A stretch of DNA of 38,221 bases, from contig CABUBY010000003.1 of NCBI GenBank assembly GCA_902489955.1, positions 1-38,221 of the forward strand. The letters run 5' to 3'. This document shows, piece by piece, positions 25,048-32,485 of this stretch. The notes under the pieces were generated by a model. That model worked only from the letters and a program-made list of their open reading frames with translations. It was not told where the DNA came from and did no database searches. The DNA is from an uncultured Collinsella sp. Lineage in GTDB: Bacteria; Actinomycetota; Coriobacteriia; Coriobacteriales; Coriobacteriaceae. How positions within the stretch are numbered: position 1 is the stretch's first letter; each line of letters begins with the position of its first letter. The position numbers were made by a program, and so were the translations under genes.

Positions 25048-27264
25048 TTACTTGTCGGTGCCCAGCTTGTGCGGCTTGAAGGCAAGCGCATTGACGAGTG
25101 CGTCGGTGGCAGACTTGACGGCTGCCGGCTGCGGATCGTTGACGTGATCCTCGGGATGCACGGGCAGGTCCTTCTTGACGGCATCGTGGATCAAGTTGAG
25201 GTACTCAGTCACGCCAGTGGTCGATAGGTGCGTGCCATCGCCATCGAACAGGTCGTTGCGGTTGGCGCTGTATCCGTACCAGTCGATAACGCGCACGTTC
25301 TTGTAGCGCGTAGCGGCGTTAGCGATGGCCTGGTTGGTAGAGCCAACCCACGGCTGCGGGCTGCGCGTGTTCACAAACACCACAATACGCTTATCTCCTG
25401 CATCGTCCATGATGGCGTCGATCTGGTCGTCGGTTACCAAGCCGTTGGTGCCCAGTGCAAAGACCACGATCTTGCCGGCAAGGTTCTGCTGGATATAGCC
25501 CTCAAATGTCGCGCGGCCCGCATCAAACTGGCGGCCCTTTTCGGCATCGATATGGCTGTGCGGGAACACACCGTCAAAGGTGTCTACGGCACGCAGCGAC
25601 ACGGAGTCGCCGATCATAAGCAGATCGTAGGAGCCATCGGGGAAGCCGTCGTTGTCCTTGTCGGTGTCGTCGGCCGCCTGCTGGTCGGTGGGCGCGGTGT
25701 TCTTGGCTTCCTTGTTGAGGACTTCGGCGCCCTCGCCGCTCAGCGCAGACGTCTCGGGCACAAAGATCAGGCCGCCCAGTGCAACGACCAATACGACAGC
25801 GCAGGCTGCGCAGACGGGGACGTGCGTGCGTGCCCAGTTGGCGGGCGTGGTGGTGCCATCGCGGAATTCGGCAACGGTGCGCCCAAAGGCGCCCTTCCTA
25901 AACGGCGTCTCGATAAAGCGATATGAGCATTCGGCCACGGCGACCACCAACAGCACCTGCAAAATGTACTGCCACCACGGTGTATCGTTGATGTTGGCGA
26001 CCGGGTTCATGAGCAACAGCAGGGGATAGTGCCACAGGTAGATGCTGTACGAGCGCTTGCCAACCCATACGAGCGGCTCGGCGGACAGCGCGCGGGCAAC
26101 CATTCCCTGGGGCTGCACGCAGGCCGCGATGACCATGAGTGTGAGGATCGAGCACAGCAGCGTGCCTCCGCGATACTGGAACGCGGTGTAGCCGTTGGTG
26201 AGCGCGACCATGGCGGCAAGGCCAACCAGACCCACGAGGCCCAACACATCGATGGATGCGGGCGAGGACCAAAAGCGCACGAGGGCGCTCGGCTGTGCCG
26301 GGCCGGTCTCGGCTGATTCGTCGGCCTTCTCGCCAGGCTTGCCCTCGGCGTTCTTGCCGTGCTTGGCGGCGCCGGCCAGGCGATTGAGCCCCAAACGACG
26401 AGCGAGACGCACCGGCGCCAGGTCGCGATCGGGGATAAAGGCCATCCAGGCACCCAGCAGCAGCGAGAACACGCGGGTGTCGGTGCCGTAGTACACGCGG
26501 CTGGGGTCGGCGGCAGGGTTGTAAAGCACCATCATGGCAAGGGCAGATACCGCGGCAAGGCCCAGAACCACGCGGCGCGTGTTGGGCTTGCTCATGTGCA
26601 TGGATACCATAGCGAGCAGCAGCGGGGGCCAAACCAGGTAGAACTGTTCCTCGATGGCGAGCGACCAAAAGTGCGTAAGCGGCGAGGGATCGCCCAGGGC
26701 GTTGAAGTACGAGACGTTTTGGGCAATCTGCCACCAGTTGTTGAAGAACAGCAGCGACGGCAGGATATCGGGGCGCATCTTGGTGAGCATCACGTGGTTG
26801 AAGACGGTGCACAGTGCACAGGTCACCACCACGACGGTCACCACGGCGGGGACCAGGCGACGGATGCGGCGGATCCAGAAGCTCTTGAGGTCGATACGGC
26901 CGGTCTTAGCGACTTCGTTGAGTAGCAGGCGTGTGATCAGATAGCCCGAAAGCACAAAGAAGATCGTGACGCCGAGCAGACCGCCCTGCGCCCACGTGAG
27001 GTTGAGGTGATAGAGCACCACCGCGACGACGGCAAGCGTGCGCAGGCCGTCAAGGGCAGGGATGTAGCGGGACTTGGGGCGAGCAGGCGTCTGCTCCGCG
27101 GCGGGAGTGTTGGCGCGGCCCGCGTTGTTGGCAGAAGCGCGATGGGGACTCGCGGTGCGTCGCGGCTCGTTGGCACGGCGTTCGCTCTTCACGCGTTCGT
27201 GCGGCGCCGGCTCGTTGCCCGTGCGGCGTCGACCGCGCGAGCCCGATTGCGAGAATTGTTCCAT
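25048..27264 (-). CDS. OatA-like membrane acyltransferase with SGNH esterase domain
   Basis: This 738-residue protein has a basic, probably disordered N-terminus (about 1-65), an acyltransferase-3 membrane domain (about 66-440, ten or so helices, with LDGLRTLAVVAVVLYH and FFVLSGYLITRLL), another helix near 490-510, and an extracytoplasmic SGNH domain (about 565-715). SGNH catalytic blocks are intact: GDSVS with the nucleophile Ser, GTNG with Asn, and DGTHLS with Asp and His. The same layout is seen in peptidoglycan O-acetyltransferase OatA and related cell-wall or polysaccharide O-acetylases. It probably passes acetyl groups across the membrane to a surface glycan. It is monocistronic, with a TACAAT -10-like box on the minus strand at 27304-27309. 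Confidence 0.9.
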   Translation of the reverse strand: MEQFSQSGSRGRRRTGNEPAPHERVKSERRANEPRRTASPHRASANNAGRANTPAAEQTPARPKSRYIPALDGLRTLAVVAVVLYHLNLTWAQGGLLGVTIFFVLSGYLITRLLLNEVAKTGRIDLKSFWIRRIRRLVPAVVTVVVVTCALCTVFNHVMLTKMRPDILPSLLFFNNWWQIAQNVSYFNALGDPSPLTHFWSLAIEEQFYLVWPPLLLAMVSMHMSKPNTRRVVLGLAAVSALAMMVLYNPAADPSRVYYGTDTRVFSLLLGAWMAFIPDRDLAPVRLARRLGLNRLAGAAKHGKNAEGKPGEKADESAETGPAQPSALVRFWSSPASIDVLGLVGLVGLAAMVALTNGYTAFQYRGGTLLCSILTLMVIAACVQPQGMVARALSAEPLVWVGKRSYSIYLWHYPLLLLMNPVANINDTPWWQYILQVLLVVAVAECSYRFIETPFRKGAFGRTVAEFRDGTTTPANWARTHVPVCAACAVVLVVALGGLIFVPETSALSGEGAEVLNKEAKNTAPTDQQAADDTDKDNDGFPDGSYDLLMIGDSVSLRAVDTFDGVFPHSHIDAEKGRQFDAGRATFEGYIQQNLAGKIVVFALGTNGLVTDDQIDAIMDDAGDKRIVVFVNTRSPQPWVGSTNQAIANAATRYKNVRVIDWYGYSANRNDLFDGDGTHLSTTGVTEYLNLIHDAVKKDLPVHPEDHVNDPQPAAVKSATDALVNALAFKPHKLGTDK

Positions 27265-27357
27265 AAAACATCATCCAATGACGAGAATAATCAGCACGTA
27301 TTCATTGTAGCTGCCTGCTCCTGTGAATGCTTGCTGCTGGCGCAACCTCAAGGGTGC

Positions 27358-27387
27358 GTTCACATCAAAGTGAACTAAAGTTATAGA
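27358..27387 (+). promoter_or_regulatory. Ribokinase promoter with palindromic operator
   Basis: TTCACA (27359-27364) and TATAGA (27382-27387) are 17 bases apart. A perfect inverted repeat, GTTCAC-N6-GTGAAC (27358-27375), covers the -35 box. This suggests repression by a LacI- or GntR-like sugar or nucleoside regulator; none is encoded in the window. Confidence 0.5.
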
Positions 27388-27450
27388 GGTGCGAAGGCGC
27401 GCAATCGACGGTCGACGGTGGGTGCAAAGCCCGCAGATGAGGAGGTTTCC

Positions 27451-28413
27451 ATGGCAGATCGCGGCATCGTTGCGGTGTTCGGCAGCATGAACATGGACCT
27501 TTCGGTGGCGTGCGAGCGCATGCCGCGCGCGGGCGAGACAGTCGGTGGTAGCGGTTTTATCACCAACGCCGGTGGCAAGGGCGCTAACCAGGCCGTCGCC
27601 GCCGCGCGCATGGGTGCGCGCACGTGCATGATCGGCGCTGTCGGTCGCGACGCGTTCGGCGCGTCGCTCGTGGTGGGGCTCCAAGACGCCGGTGTGGACT
27701 GTGACTTTGTAGTGCATCGCGATGACGTGGAGACGGGAACGGCAACCATCATTCGCTGCGAGGGCGACAACCGCATCATACTGTCACCGGGCGCCAACCA
27801 TGCGCTTGCGGGCGCGGACGTTGCCTGCGCGTTGAGGCGTCTGGCGGCCCATGAGCTCGACGGCGACGCCAGCGAGATTGCCCCGGCTGCCGGAAGCGTC
27901 TTTATCGCCCAGGGTGAATGTGACCTTGCAGCGACGGCCGATGCGCTTGTTTGCGCTCACGAGCTGGGGTTCTATACGGTCTTTAATCCGGCGCCTGCCT
28001 GCGAGCTGCCTGCGGAGGTCTGGCCTGCGGTCGACCTGGTCTGTCCCAACGAGACCGAGTGCCAGGTTCTGACGGGAATCTTGCCCGCGGACGATGCAAG
28101 CTGCGTCGTGGCGCTCAACGCCCTGCTCGCTAGGGGTGCCGGAGCTGCGGTCATCACGTTGGGCGGTGCCGGCTCGGTTACGCTCGGCGATGACGGTGAG
28201 CTGCTGCGCATGCCGGCACTTTCGAGCACGGTAGTCGATACCACGGCCGCCGGCGATACGTTTATCGGCGCGTTGGCGGCGGCTCGCCTAGAGGGCTTGC
28301 CGCTCTTTGAGTGCATGGCCGCGGGTGCTCGCGCCTCGGCAGTGACGGTGTCGCGCCTGGGCGCTCAGCAATCGATTCCCACGCGCGCCGAAGTTGAACA
28401 TTGGTTTGGTTAA
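27451..28413 (+). CDS. rbsK: Ribokinase (PfkB family)
   Basis: The 320-residue PfkB-family sugar kinase has the N-terminal signature GGKGANQAVAAARMG (substrate pocket) and the C-terminal signature DTTAAGDTF with the catalytic Asp. The AAGD variant is also found in E. coli RbsK. It would phosphorylate ribose to ribose-5-phosphate with ATP. The ATG at 27451 has GAGGAGG upstream; an in-frame ATG at 27418 lacks one. The nucleoside hydrolase gene follows after 30 bases, so ribose freed from nucleosides can enter the pentose phosphate pathway directly. Specificity for ribose rather than another sugar is inferred from that neighbour. Confidence 0.87.
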   Translation: MADRGIVAVFGSMNMDLSVACERMPRAGETVGGSGFITNAGGKGANQAVAAARMGARTCMIGAVGRDAFGASLVVGLQDAGVDCDFVVHRDDVETGTATIIRCEGDNRIILSPGANHALAGADVACALRRLAAHELDGDASEIAPAAGSVFIAQGECDLAATADALVCAHELGFYTVFNPAPACELPAEVWPAVDLVCPNETECQVLTGILPADDASCVVALNALLARGAGAAVITLGGAGSVTLGDDGELLRMPALSSTVVDTTAAGDTFIGALAAARLEGLPLFECMAAGARASAVTVSRLGAQQSIPTRAEVEHWFG

Positions 28414-28443
28414 ACGATAAAGACGGAGAAGCGGAGTAGAACA

Positions 28444-29418
28444 ATGGCAATCAAGAAGCTGATCCTTGATCTGGATATGGGAGTGGACGATGCGATGGCG
28501 CTGGCCTATGCCATCGCGAGCCCCGAGGTGGAGCTCGTGGGCATCACCACGTGCTTTGGCAACGTGCGCGTCGAGCAATCGGCGCACAATTGCCTGGCGG
28601 TGCTCGATCTGCTGGGTCGCCCCGAGGTTCCGGTGTACCTGGGTGCCGACCGTCCTCTGCAGGCGACTGAGCCCTATACGCCGCCGGCGTCCACCGCGCT
28701 CATTCACGGCAAGAACGGCATCGGCGGCGCGAGCGTGCCCGCGTCGCCCTACGAGCCGGTGGGGGCGACCTCGGCCGACGGCAACGCTGCGGTCGATTAT
28801 CTGATCGATGCCGCGCGCACCTATGGTCCCGATCTGGTCTACGTAGCGACTGGCCCGCTCTCCAACCTGGCGCTCGCCCTGGAGCGCGATGCGGCGGCGA
28901 TGATGTCCATCGGCCGCGTGGTCGTAATGGGCGGCGCCCTTACCGTGCCCGGTAACGTGAGCGCGGGCGCCGAGGCCAATATGGCGAGCGACCCCGAGGC
29001 AGCCGACGCAGTGCTGCGCTCGGGCCGTAAGCTCACCATGGTGGGTCTGGACGTGACGCATCGCGTGGTGCTCACACGCCGCGACATTGCCGGCTGGACG
29101 GGCTCGGGCACCATGGCGGGCTGCGCATTTGCGAGCATGGTCGAGCACTACATTGGCTCGTACGAGATGAACGCACCCTACCTGGGTGGTTGTGCGCTGC
29201 ACGATCCGCTGGCCGTTGCCGTGGCGATCGACCCCACGCTCGTAGGTGCGCTCGGCTGCAACCTGCGTGTTGATCTGCTGGGCGAGTACCGCGGTCGCAC
29301 CATCTGCGATGAGCGTCGCCTGTCCGATCCGGACAAGAGCGCGCTTGTGGCACTGACCGTGGATGCTCCGCGCTTCCTGTCCGAGTTCAAGACGCGTATG
29401 GCCCGTGTCCTTGGCTAA
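28444..29418 (+). CDS. Nucleoside hydrolase (IU-NH family)
   Basis: The 324-residue protein starts with the Ca2+-binding D-x-D-x-G-x-D-D motif (Asp9 to Asp16), has the family's central VVMGGA segment, and a late CALHDPLAV with the conserved His-Asp. These define ribonucleoside hydrolases that cleave nucleosides to base and ribose. No signal peptide is present, so it acts in the cytoplasm. Base preference (pyrimidine, purine or both) cannot be told from sequence here. GGAG lies upstream of the ATG. It forms an operon with the ribokinase gene and they make a compact nucleoside salvage route. Confidence 0.92.
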   Translation: MAIKKLILDLDMGVDDAMALAYAIASPEVELVGITTCFGNVRVEQSAHNCLAVLDLLGRPEVPVYLGADRPLQATEPYTPPASTALIHGKNGIGGASVPASPYEPVGATSADGNAAVDYLIDAARTYGPDLVYVATGPLSNLALALERDAAAMMSIGRVVVMGGALTVPGNVSAGAEANMASDPEAADAVLRSGRKLTMVGLDVTHRVVLTRRDIAGWTGSGTMAGCAFASMVEHYIGSYEMNAPYLGGCALHDPLAVAVAIDPTLVGALGCNLRVDLLGEYRGRTICDERRLSDPDKSALVALTVDAPRFLSEFKTRMARVLG

Positions 29419-29427
29419 GTTGTCTTT

Positions 29428-29497
29428 TTGGGACGGGGCTTTTTGACTGGTATGATTGGTGCGACCAATCGAACCAGCTAAAAGAGCCCCGTCCCAA
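29428..29497 (+). promoter_or_regulatory. luxS promoter embedded in a long hairpin
   Basis: TTGGGA (29428-29433), a 17-base spacer and an extended -10, TGGTATGAT (box 29451-29456), form a good promoter 58-65 bases before luxS. The same 70 bases form one long inverted repeat: 29428-29440 pairs perfectly with 29485-29497, ACTGGT pairs with ACCAGC-type bases, and GATTGGT-GCG-ACCAATC forms the tip (29454-29470). As RNA from upstream it could also terminate the nucleoside operon. Confidence 0.55.
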
Positions 29498-29520
29498 TTT
29501 GACTATCGAGAGGATCTGCC

Positions 29521-30009
29521 ATGGAGCGCATCGCCAGCTTTTCCGTTGACCATCTGCTGCTTGAGCCCGGCGTGTATGTGAGCCGCATCGACCGCGATCC
29601 GGCGACCGGTGCTGCCGTCACCACGTTTGACCTGCGCCTGACCACGCCCAACAAGGAGCCGGTCATGAACACCGCCGAGTGTCACACCATTGAGCACCTG
29701 GGCGCGACGTTCCTTCGCAATCATGCCGAATGGTCGAGCCGCATTGTCTACTTTGGCCCCATGGGCTGCCGCACGGGCTTTTACCTCGTCGTATTTGGTG
29801 AGGTGACGAGCGAGGAGATCCTGCCGCTCGTGCGTGAGCTGTTCGAGTTTGTCGCCGACTTTGAGGGCGATGTCCCCGGTGCCGCTCCCGAGGAGTGCGG
29901 CAACTACCTGGACCAGAACCTTCCCATGGCTAACTGGCTCGCGCGCCGTTACCTCGACCGCGACCTGGCCGATATCGACGAGAAGCACCTGCACTATCAG
30001 CAGGCATAA
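29521..30009 (+). CDS. luxS: S-ribosylhomocysteine lyase LuxS
   Basis: The 162-residue length is typical. The zinc site is complete: His55 and His59 in HTIEH and Cys126 in EECGNYLDQ. The catalytic Cys83 lies in PMGCRTGFYL. It cleaves S-ribosylhomocysteine to homocysteine and DPD, the AI-2 precursor, as part of the activated methyl cycle. GAGAGGA precedes the ATG. It has its own promoter and terminator, so it is monocistronic despite following the nucleoside genes. No AI-2 receptor or transport gene is nearby. Confidence 0.97.
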   Translation: MERIASFSVDHLLLEPGVYVSRIDRDPATGAAVTTFDLRLTTPNKEPVMNTAECHTIEHLGATFLRNHAEWSSRIVYFGPMGCRTGFYLVVFGEVTSEEILPLVRELFEFVADFEGDVPGAAPEECGNYLDQNLPMANWLARRYLDRDLADIDEKHLHYQQA

Positions 30010-30038
30010 GGGCTTTATCGCCCAAAACGCGCGCATTG

Positions 30039-30069
30039 GGCGTCTTCGCTTATGCGGGGGCGCCTTTTT
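30039..30069 (+). terminator. luxS terminator
   Basis: An 11-bp stem including G-U pairs (GGCGTCTTCGC at 30039-30049 with 30054-30064) and a TTAT loop are followed by five T. Confidence 0.75.
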
Positions 30070-30118
30070 GTTGATTGGTCGGGACGAGCGTTCAAAATCG
30101 CTCATGTTTGTTCTAGAA

Positions 30119-30144
30119 TGTTCGTATAGTCACATTTACGAACA
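30119..30144 (+). promoter_or_regulatory. Operator-like inverted repeat at the DUF4867 promoter
   Basis: TGTTCGTA (30119-30126) and TACGAACA (30137-30144) are perfect 8-base arms 10 bases apart. They overlap a TATAGT -10 box (30125-30130) and abut the AGGAG ribosome site (30144-30148). A TTCTAGAA palindrome lies just upstream (30111-30118). A bound repressor would block initiation. Confidence 0.55.
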
Positions 30145-30153
30145 GGAGTGAAC

Positions 30154-30798
30154 ATGCATATCTACTCTGTCAACGATCCCGAGTTCAAGTCCTATGGCAA
30201 CGTTTGGGATAACGTTCCGTCCGAGCTTACGTCGCCCGTGCTCGAGGCGCTCTCTGCCACGCCCATTCCCGAGGGCAGCAAGTACGTTGCAAGTGCGCCG
30301 GAGCTCGAGGACGTCAAGGATGCCGACAAGCTTGGCTTTCTCATGTTTGGTGGCCGTCCCTTCCAGCTCGGCTGGTGCAACGGCCACAATACACGACTCA
30401 ACTGCCTGGAGTATCACCGCGCGAGCGAATTCAACCTGGGCGCTCGCGACTTTATCCTGCTCGTGGCGCATCGCTGGGAGATCGAGGACGGCAAGCTCGA
30501 CACCGCGTGCGTCAAGGCGTTTCGCGTGCCGGCGGGTACGGTCGTCGAAGTCTTCAACACCACGCTCCACTACACGCCGTGCATGGTCGACGAAGGCGGC
30601 TTCCAGGTGATGGTGGCGCTGCCGGCGGGCACCAACGGCCCGCGCCCCGAGGCCGCAGCCGACATGCCTGCCACCGGTGACAGCTACTGCTACTGGAAGG
30701 CCGACAAGTGGGTTCTCTGCCATGCTGACAGCCCCAAGGCTGCCGAGGGCGGCTACGTAGGCCTCATTGGCAAGAACCTCGACATCGCCTGCGACTAG
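30154..30798 (+). CDS. DUF4867 family protein
   Basis: The 214-residue cytoplasmic protein has no signal peptide. Its sequence (for example HIYSVNDPEFKSYG at the start and CLEYHRASEFN-GARDFILLVAHRW in the middle) matches my memory of DUF4867, a cupin-like family often found in sugar-utilisation loci; the reaction is unknown. AGGAG lies 5 bases before the ATG at 30154; a GTG two codons earlier overlaps the ribosome site and is less likely. The last ~50 bases of the gene are repeated, in broken form, at 32171-32220 beyond the ATPase gene. It seems to be controlled by the palindrome overlapping its -10 box. Confidence 0.8.
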   Translation: MHIYSVNDPEFKSYGNVWDNVPSELTSPVLEALSATPIPEGSKYVASAPELEDVKDADKLGFLMFGGRPFQLGWCNGHNTRLNCLEYHRASEFNLGARDFILLVAHRWEIEDGKLDTACVKAFRVPAGTVVEVFNTTLHYTPCMVDEGGFQVMVALPAGTNGPRPEAAADMPATGDSYCYWKADKWVLCHADSPKAAEGGYVGLIGKNLDIACD

Positions 30799-30868
30799 AA
30801 TCTTCTGTCTCGATATGTAACATCTGGCGGGCCAAATCGTCTCTACCTGTTACAGATTTAGACAAACT
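30748..30868 (+). repeat. Direct repeat copy A (DUF4867 3' end plus downstream hairpin)
   Basis: This covers the last codons and stop of the DUF4867 gene and the first palindromic unit after it. It matches 32171-32290 with about ten substitutions and one deletion, roughly 90% identity by eye. The two copies flank the AAA+ ATPase gene in the same orientation. Confidence 0.85.
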
Positions 30869-30944
30869 GCAGGGGCTGCCCGAAAGATCTCGATCTGTAA
30901 CACCAGGCCCGGTTTTGACGGCCTAGCTGTTACAGATCGAGACA
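30806..30944. repeat. Two tandem palindromic units, TGTCTCGATCTGTAACA type
   Basis: Unit 1 has arms 30806-30822 and 30848-30864, with a few mismatches. Unit 2 has arms 30888-30902 and 30928-30944. Both are built on TGTCTCGATCTGTAACA and its complement, with unrelated ~25-base loops. A third unit is at 32228-32286. Confidence 0.8.
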
Positions 30945-30956
30945 AAACGGGCCCAA

Positions 30957-30991
30957 ACCACCACAAAGGCGCCTGTCCCCATTGCGGTGGC
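30957..30991. repeat. GCCTGTCCCC repeat, copy 1
   Basis: CCACCACAAAGG and a complementary ATTGCGGTGG flank GCGCCTGTCCCC. A similar unit is at 32300-32334. It lies next to the 3' end of the ATPase gene. Confidence 0.6.
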
Positions 30992-30994
30992 TGC

Positions 30995-32101
30995 CTAGAG
31001 TTGGCTGCGCAGATAGTCAGCCATATATGGAACGGCGAAACGCACGTAACCGCGGCGCGCCTGTTCGATTACGCCGGCGTCGATGAGGCGCCGGCGATAC
31101 TTTTGCGCATAGTCGGGTGTGACTGACATACGTTTCGCTACATCGGAAATGCGCGAAACGGCGTCTTCGTCATCAGTCATTGCGTCGAGAAACGCGACGT
31201 CTTGGTCCGATAGCGCGGCGAGCGTCGTTTCACAAACATCGTTTTCGAAATCGGCTTTTGACGCTTCGATAGCTCCGTCGACTTGCTCTGGCGTTACGTG
31301 TTCTCCTGTCTTGCAGCGATTGCCGATGTTATAGCCGATGAGCTGCAGCATATAGGGCGAGCCTTGGGTTGCGCGAGCGGCACGGAGGCGAAGATCGCCT
31401 GGAATATCAAGGTCGAGCTCTTCGAAAGCCCGCTGATAATAGGCATCGACATCTCCGACTGAAAGCGGTTCGAGCGTGACCTTGCGAGCGCGGTTGAGAA
31501 ATGTCAGCACGCGGTCATTGAGCGTTGCACAGACGGCTCCCGGGAGACCTGCCATAACAAGCGCGACGTTGAGTCCCTCACCGACCAGCTCTTGATAGGC
31601 GGTGACGAGCTGTCTAATCTCAGGTGAATTAGCTTGGAGCTCATCGATAAGGATGAGGATGCCGTGCCCCTGCTCGGTCAGCTTGCGCGCCAGCTGCGTG
31701 AGTTTGAACTGGAAACTCTTGGTCTCCTGCACATCGCGTGTGAACTCGAGACCGGCTGAGAAGCCGAAGACGCTCAAGCTACCGCCAGAAAGTTTGGGGA
31801 GATGACGCTTGCTGACATAAGGCTCGCCTGCTTCTTGGATTTTTTCAACAATGCGCTCAAGCATATCTTCGGAGGCTACGGTGGGTGTGGCGACAACAAA
31901 ACCGAGCTTGCGTGCGCGGTCGGCAAGTTCCCACAGAAGAACCGTCTTGCCGCTGCCTCGCTGGCCGAGCATGAGCATGGCTCGGTCTCGATTGCCCGGC
32001 TCCTGCTCAAGACCGGAGATGAATGTCGAAATCACGTTCCCGCGACCCACCAGATAGGACGGGCGATTTCCAAATGAGGGGGAGAAGATGGTTTCAGTCA
32101 T
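30995..32101 (-). CDS. AAA+ (AAA_16/STAND-like) ATPase with C-terminal winged helix
   Basis: The 368-residue protein has Walker A GQRGSGKT (46-53), Walker B ILILIDEL (about 150-157), a following arginine-rich sensor region and a C-terminal winged-helix domain (about 290-368). This layout is shared by Orc1/Cdc6-like and AAA_16 proteins. The partner and process are unknown; candidates are DNA-binding switch ATPases of mobile elements or defence. AAAGGAGA precedes the ATG. The gene stands alone on the minus strand between two direct copies of the DUF4867 3' end, which suggests it arrived by insertion or recombination. No nuclease or transposase gene adjoins it. Confidence 0.82.
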   Translation of the reverse strand: MTETIFSPSFGNRPSYLVGRGNVISTFISGLEQEPGNRDRAMLMLGQRGSGKTVLLWELADRARKLGFVVATPTVASEDMLERIVEKIQEAGEPYVSKRHLPKLSGGSLSVFGFSAGLEFTRDVQETKSFQFKLTQLARKLTEQGHGILILIDELQANSPEIRQLVTAYQELVGEGLNVALVMAGLPGAVCATLNDRVLTFLNRARKVTLEPLSVGDVDAYYQRAFEELDLDIPGDLRLRAARATQGSPYMLQLIGYNIGNRCKTGEHVTPEQVDGAIEASKADFENDVCETTLAALSDQDVAFLDAMTDDEDAVSRISDVAKRMSVTPDYAQKYRRRLIDAGVIEQARRGYVRFAVPYMADYLRSQL

Positions 32102-32170
32102 AAGTCTCCTTTCCTTTTTTCCCTATTTTTTCCTTTCTTTCCTATTCAGTCAAATGAATTGCTGAGCGAA

Positions 32171-32220
32171 GGCGGTTACGTAGGCCTCGTCGGCAAAACC
32201 TCGACATCACCTGCGACTAG
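32171..32220 (+). pseudogene. Broken second copy of the DUF4867 gene 3' end
   Basis: These 50 bases match the last codons of the DUF4867 gene (30748-30798), including the stop. One base is missing (GGCAAAACC for GGCAAGAACC), so the frame is lost. The match continues downstream into the same hairpin, as part of direct repeat copy B (32171-32290). Confidence 0.8.
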
Positions 32221-32227
32221 AATCTTC

Positions 32228-32286
32228 TGTCTCGATCTGTAACATCTAGCGGGCTAAATCGTCTCTACCTGTTACAGATCGAGACA
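32228..32286. repeat. Third TGTCTCGATCTGTAACA palindromic unit
   Basis: The arms 32228-32244 and 32270-32286 are perfect 17-base complements. The loop matches that of unit 1 at 30806-30864, while the sequence after it matches that following unit 2. Confidence 0.85.
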
Positions 32287-32299
32287 AACCGGGCCCAAG

Positions 32300-32334
32300 C
32301 CGCCACAAAGGTGCCTGTCCCCTTTGTGGTGGTT
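32300..32334. repeat. GCCTGTCCCC repeat, copy 2
   Basis: CCGCCACAAAGG, then TGCCTGTCCCC, then TTTGTGGTGG forms a short hairpin much like 30957-30991. The rest of 32335-32485 holds only the promoter of the next gene. Confidence 0.6.
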
Positions 32335-32420
32335 TGGGGCGGCGGTATCAGAAAGTGTCAGACGGGGGCGGCTGCCGGGCCGCCGTGTGCGAAAAGAAGT
32401 GTCGGCCTGCGTCGCTGTCG

Positions 32421-32449
32421 TTGGGCGAGGCCCTATTTGCGGGGATACT
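32421..32449 (+). promoter_or_regulatory. Predicted promoter of the 6-phospho-beta-glucosidase gene
   Basis: TTGGGC (32421-32426) and GATACT (32444-32449) are separated by 17 bases, 37 bases before the ATG. Both boxes are moderate matches. No operator-like palindrome is seen. Confidence 0.4.
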
Positions 32450-32485
32450 GAAACCACGACAAGCAGCGTATGAAGGGATTGATAC

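Larger units (their letters stand above)
32171..32290 (+). repeat. Direct repeat copy B
   Basis: This is the second copy of 30748-30868, in the same orientation, about 1.4 kb away. Between the copies lies the minus-strand ATPase gene. The stretch 32102-32170 before it is an AT-rich ATPase leader with no gene. Confidence 0.85.

Noticed and set aside
27451..30009. Single operon of ribokinase, nucleoside hydrolase and LuxS
   Set aside because: A good promoter and a long hairpin separate luxS from the first two genes, and luxS has its own terminator.
30806..30944. CRISPR array
   Set aside because: The repeated units are palindromes with unequal spacing, only two are adjacent, and there are no cas genes.
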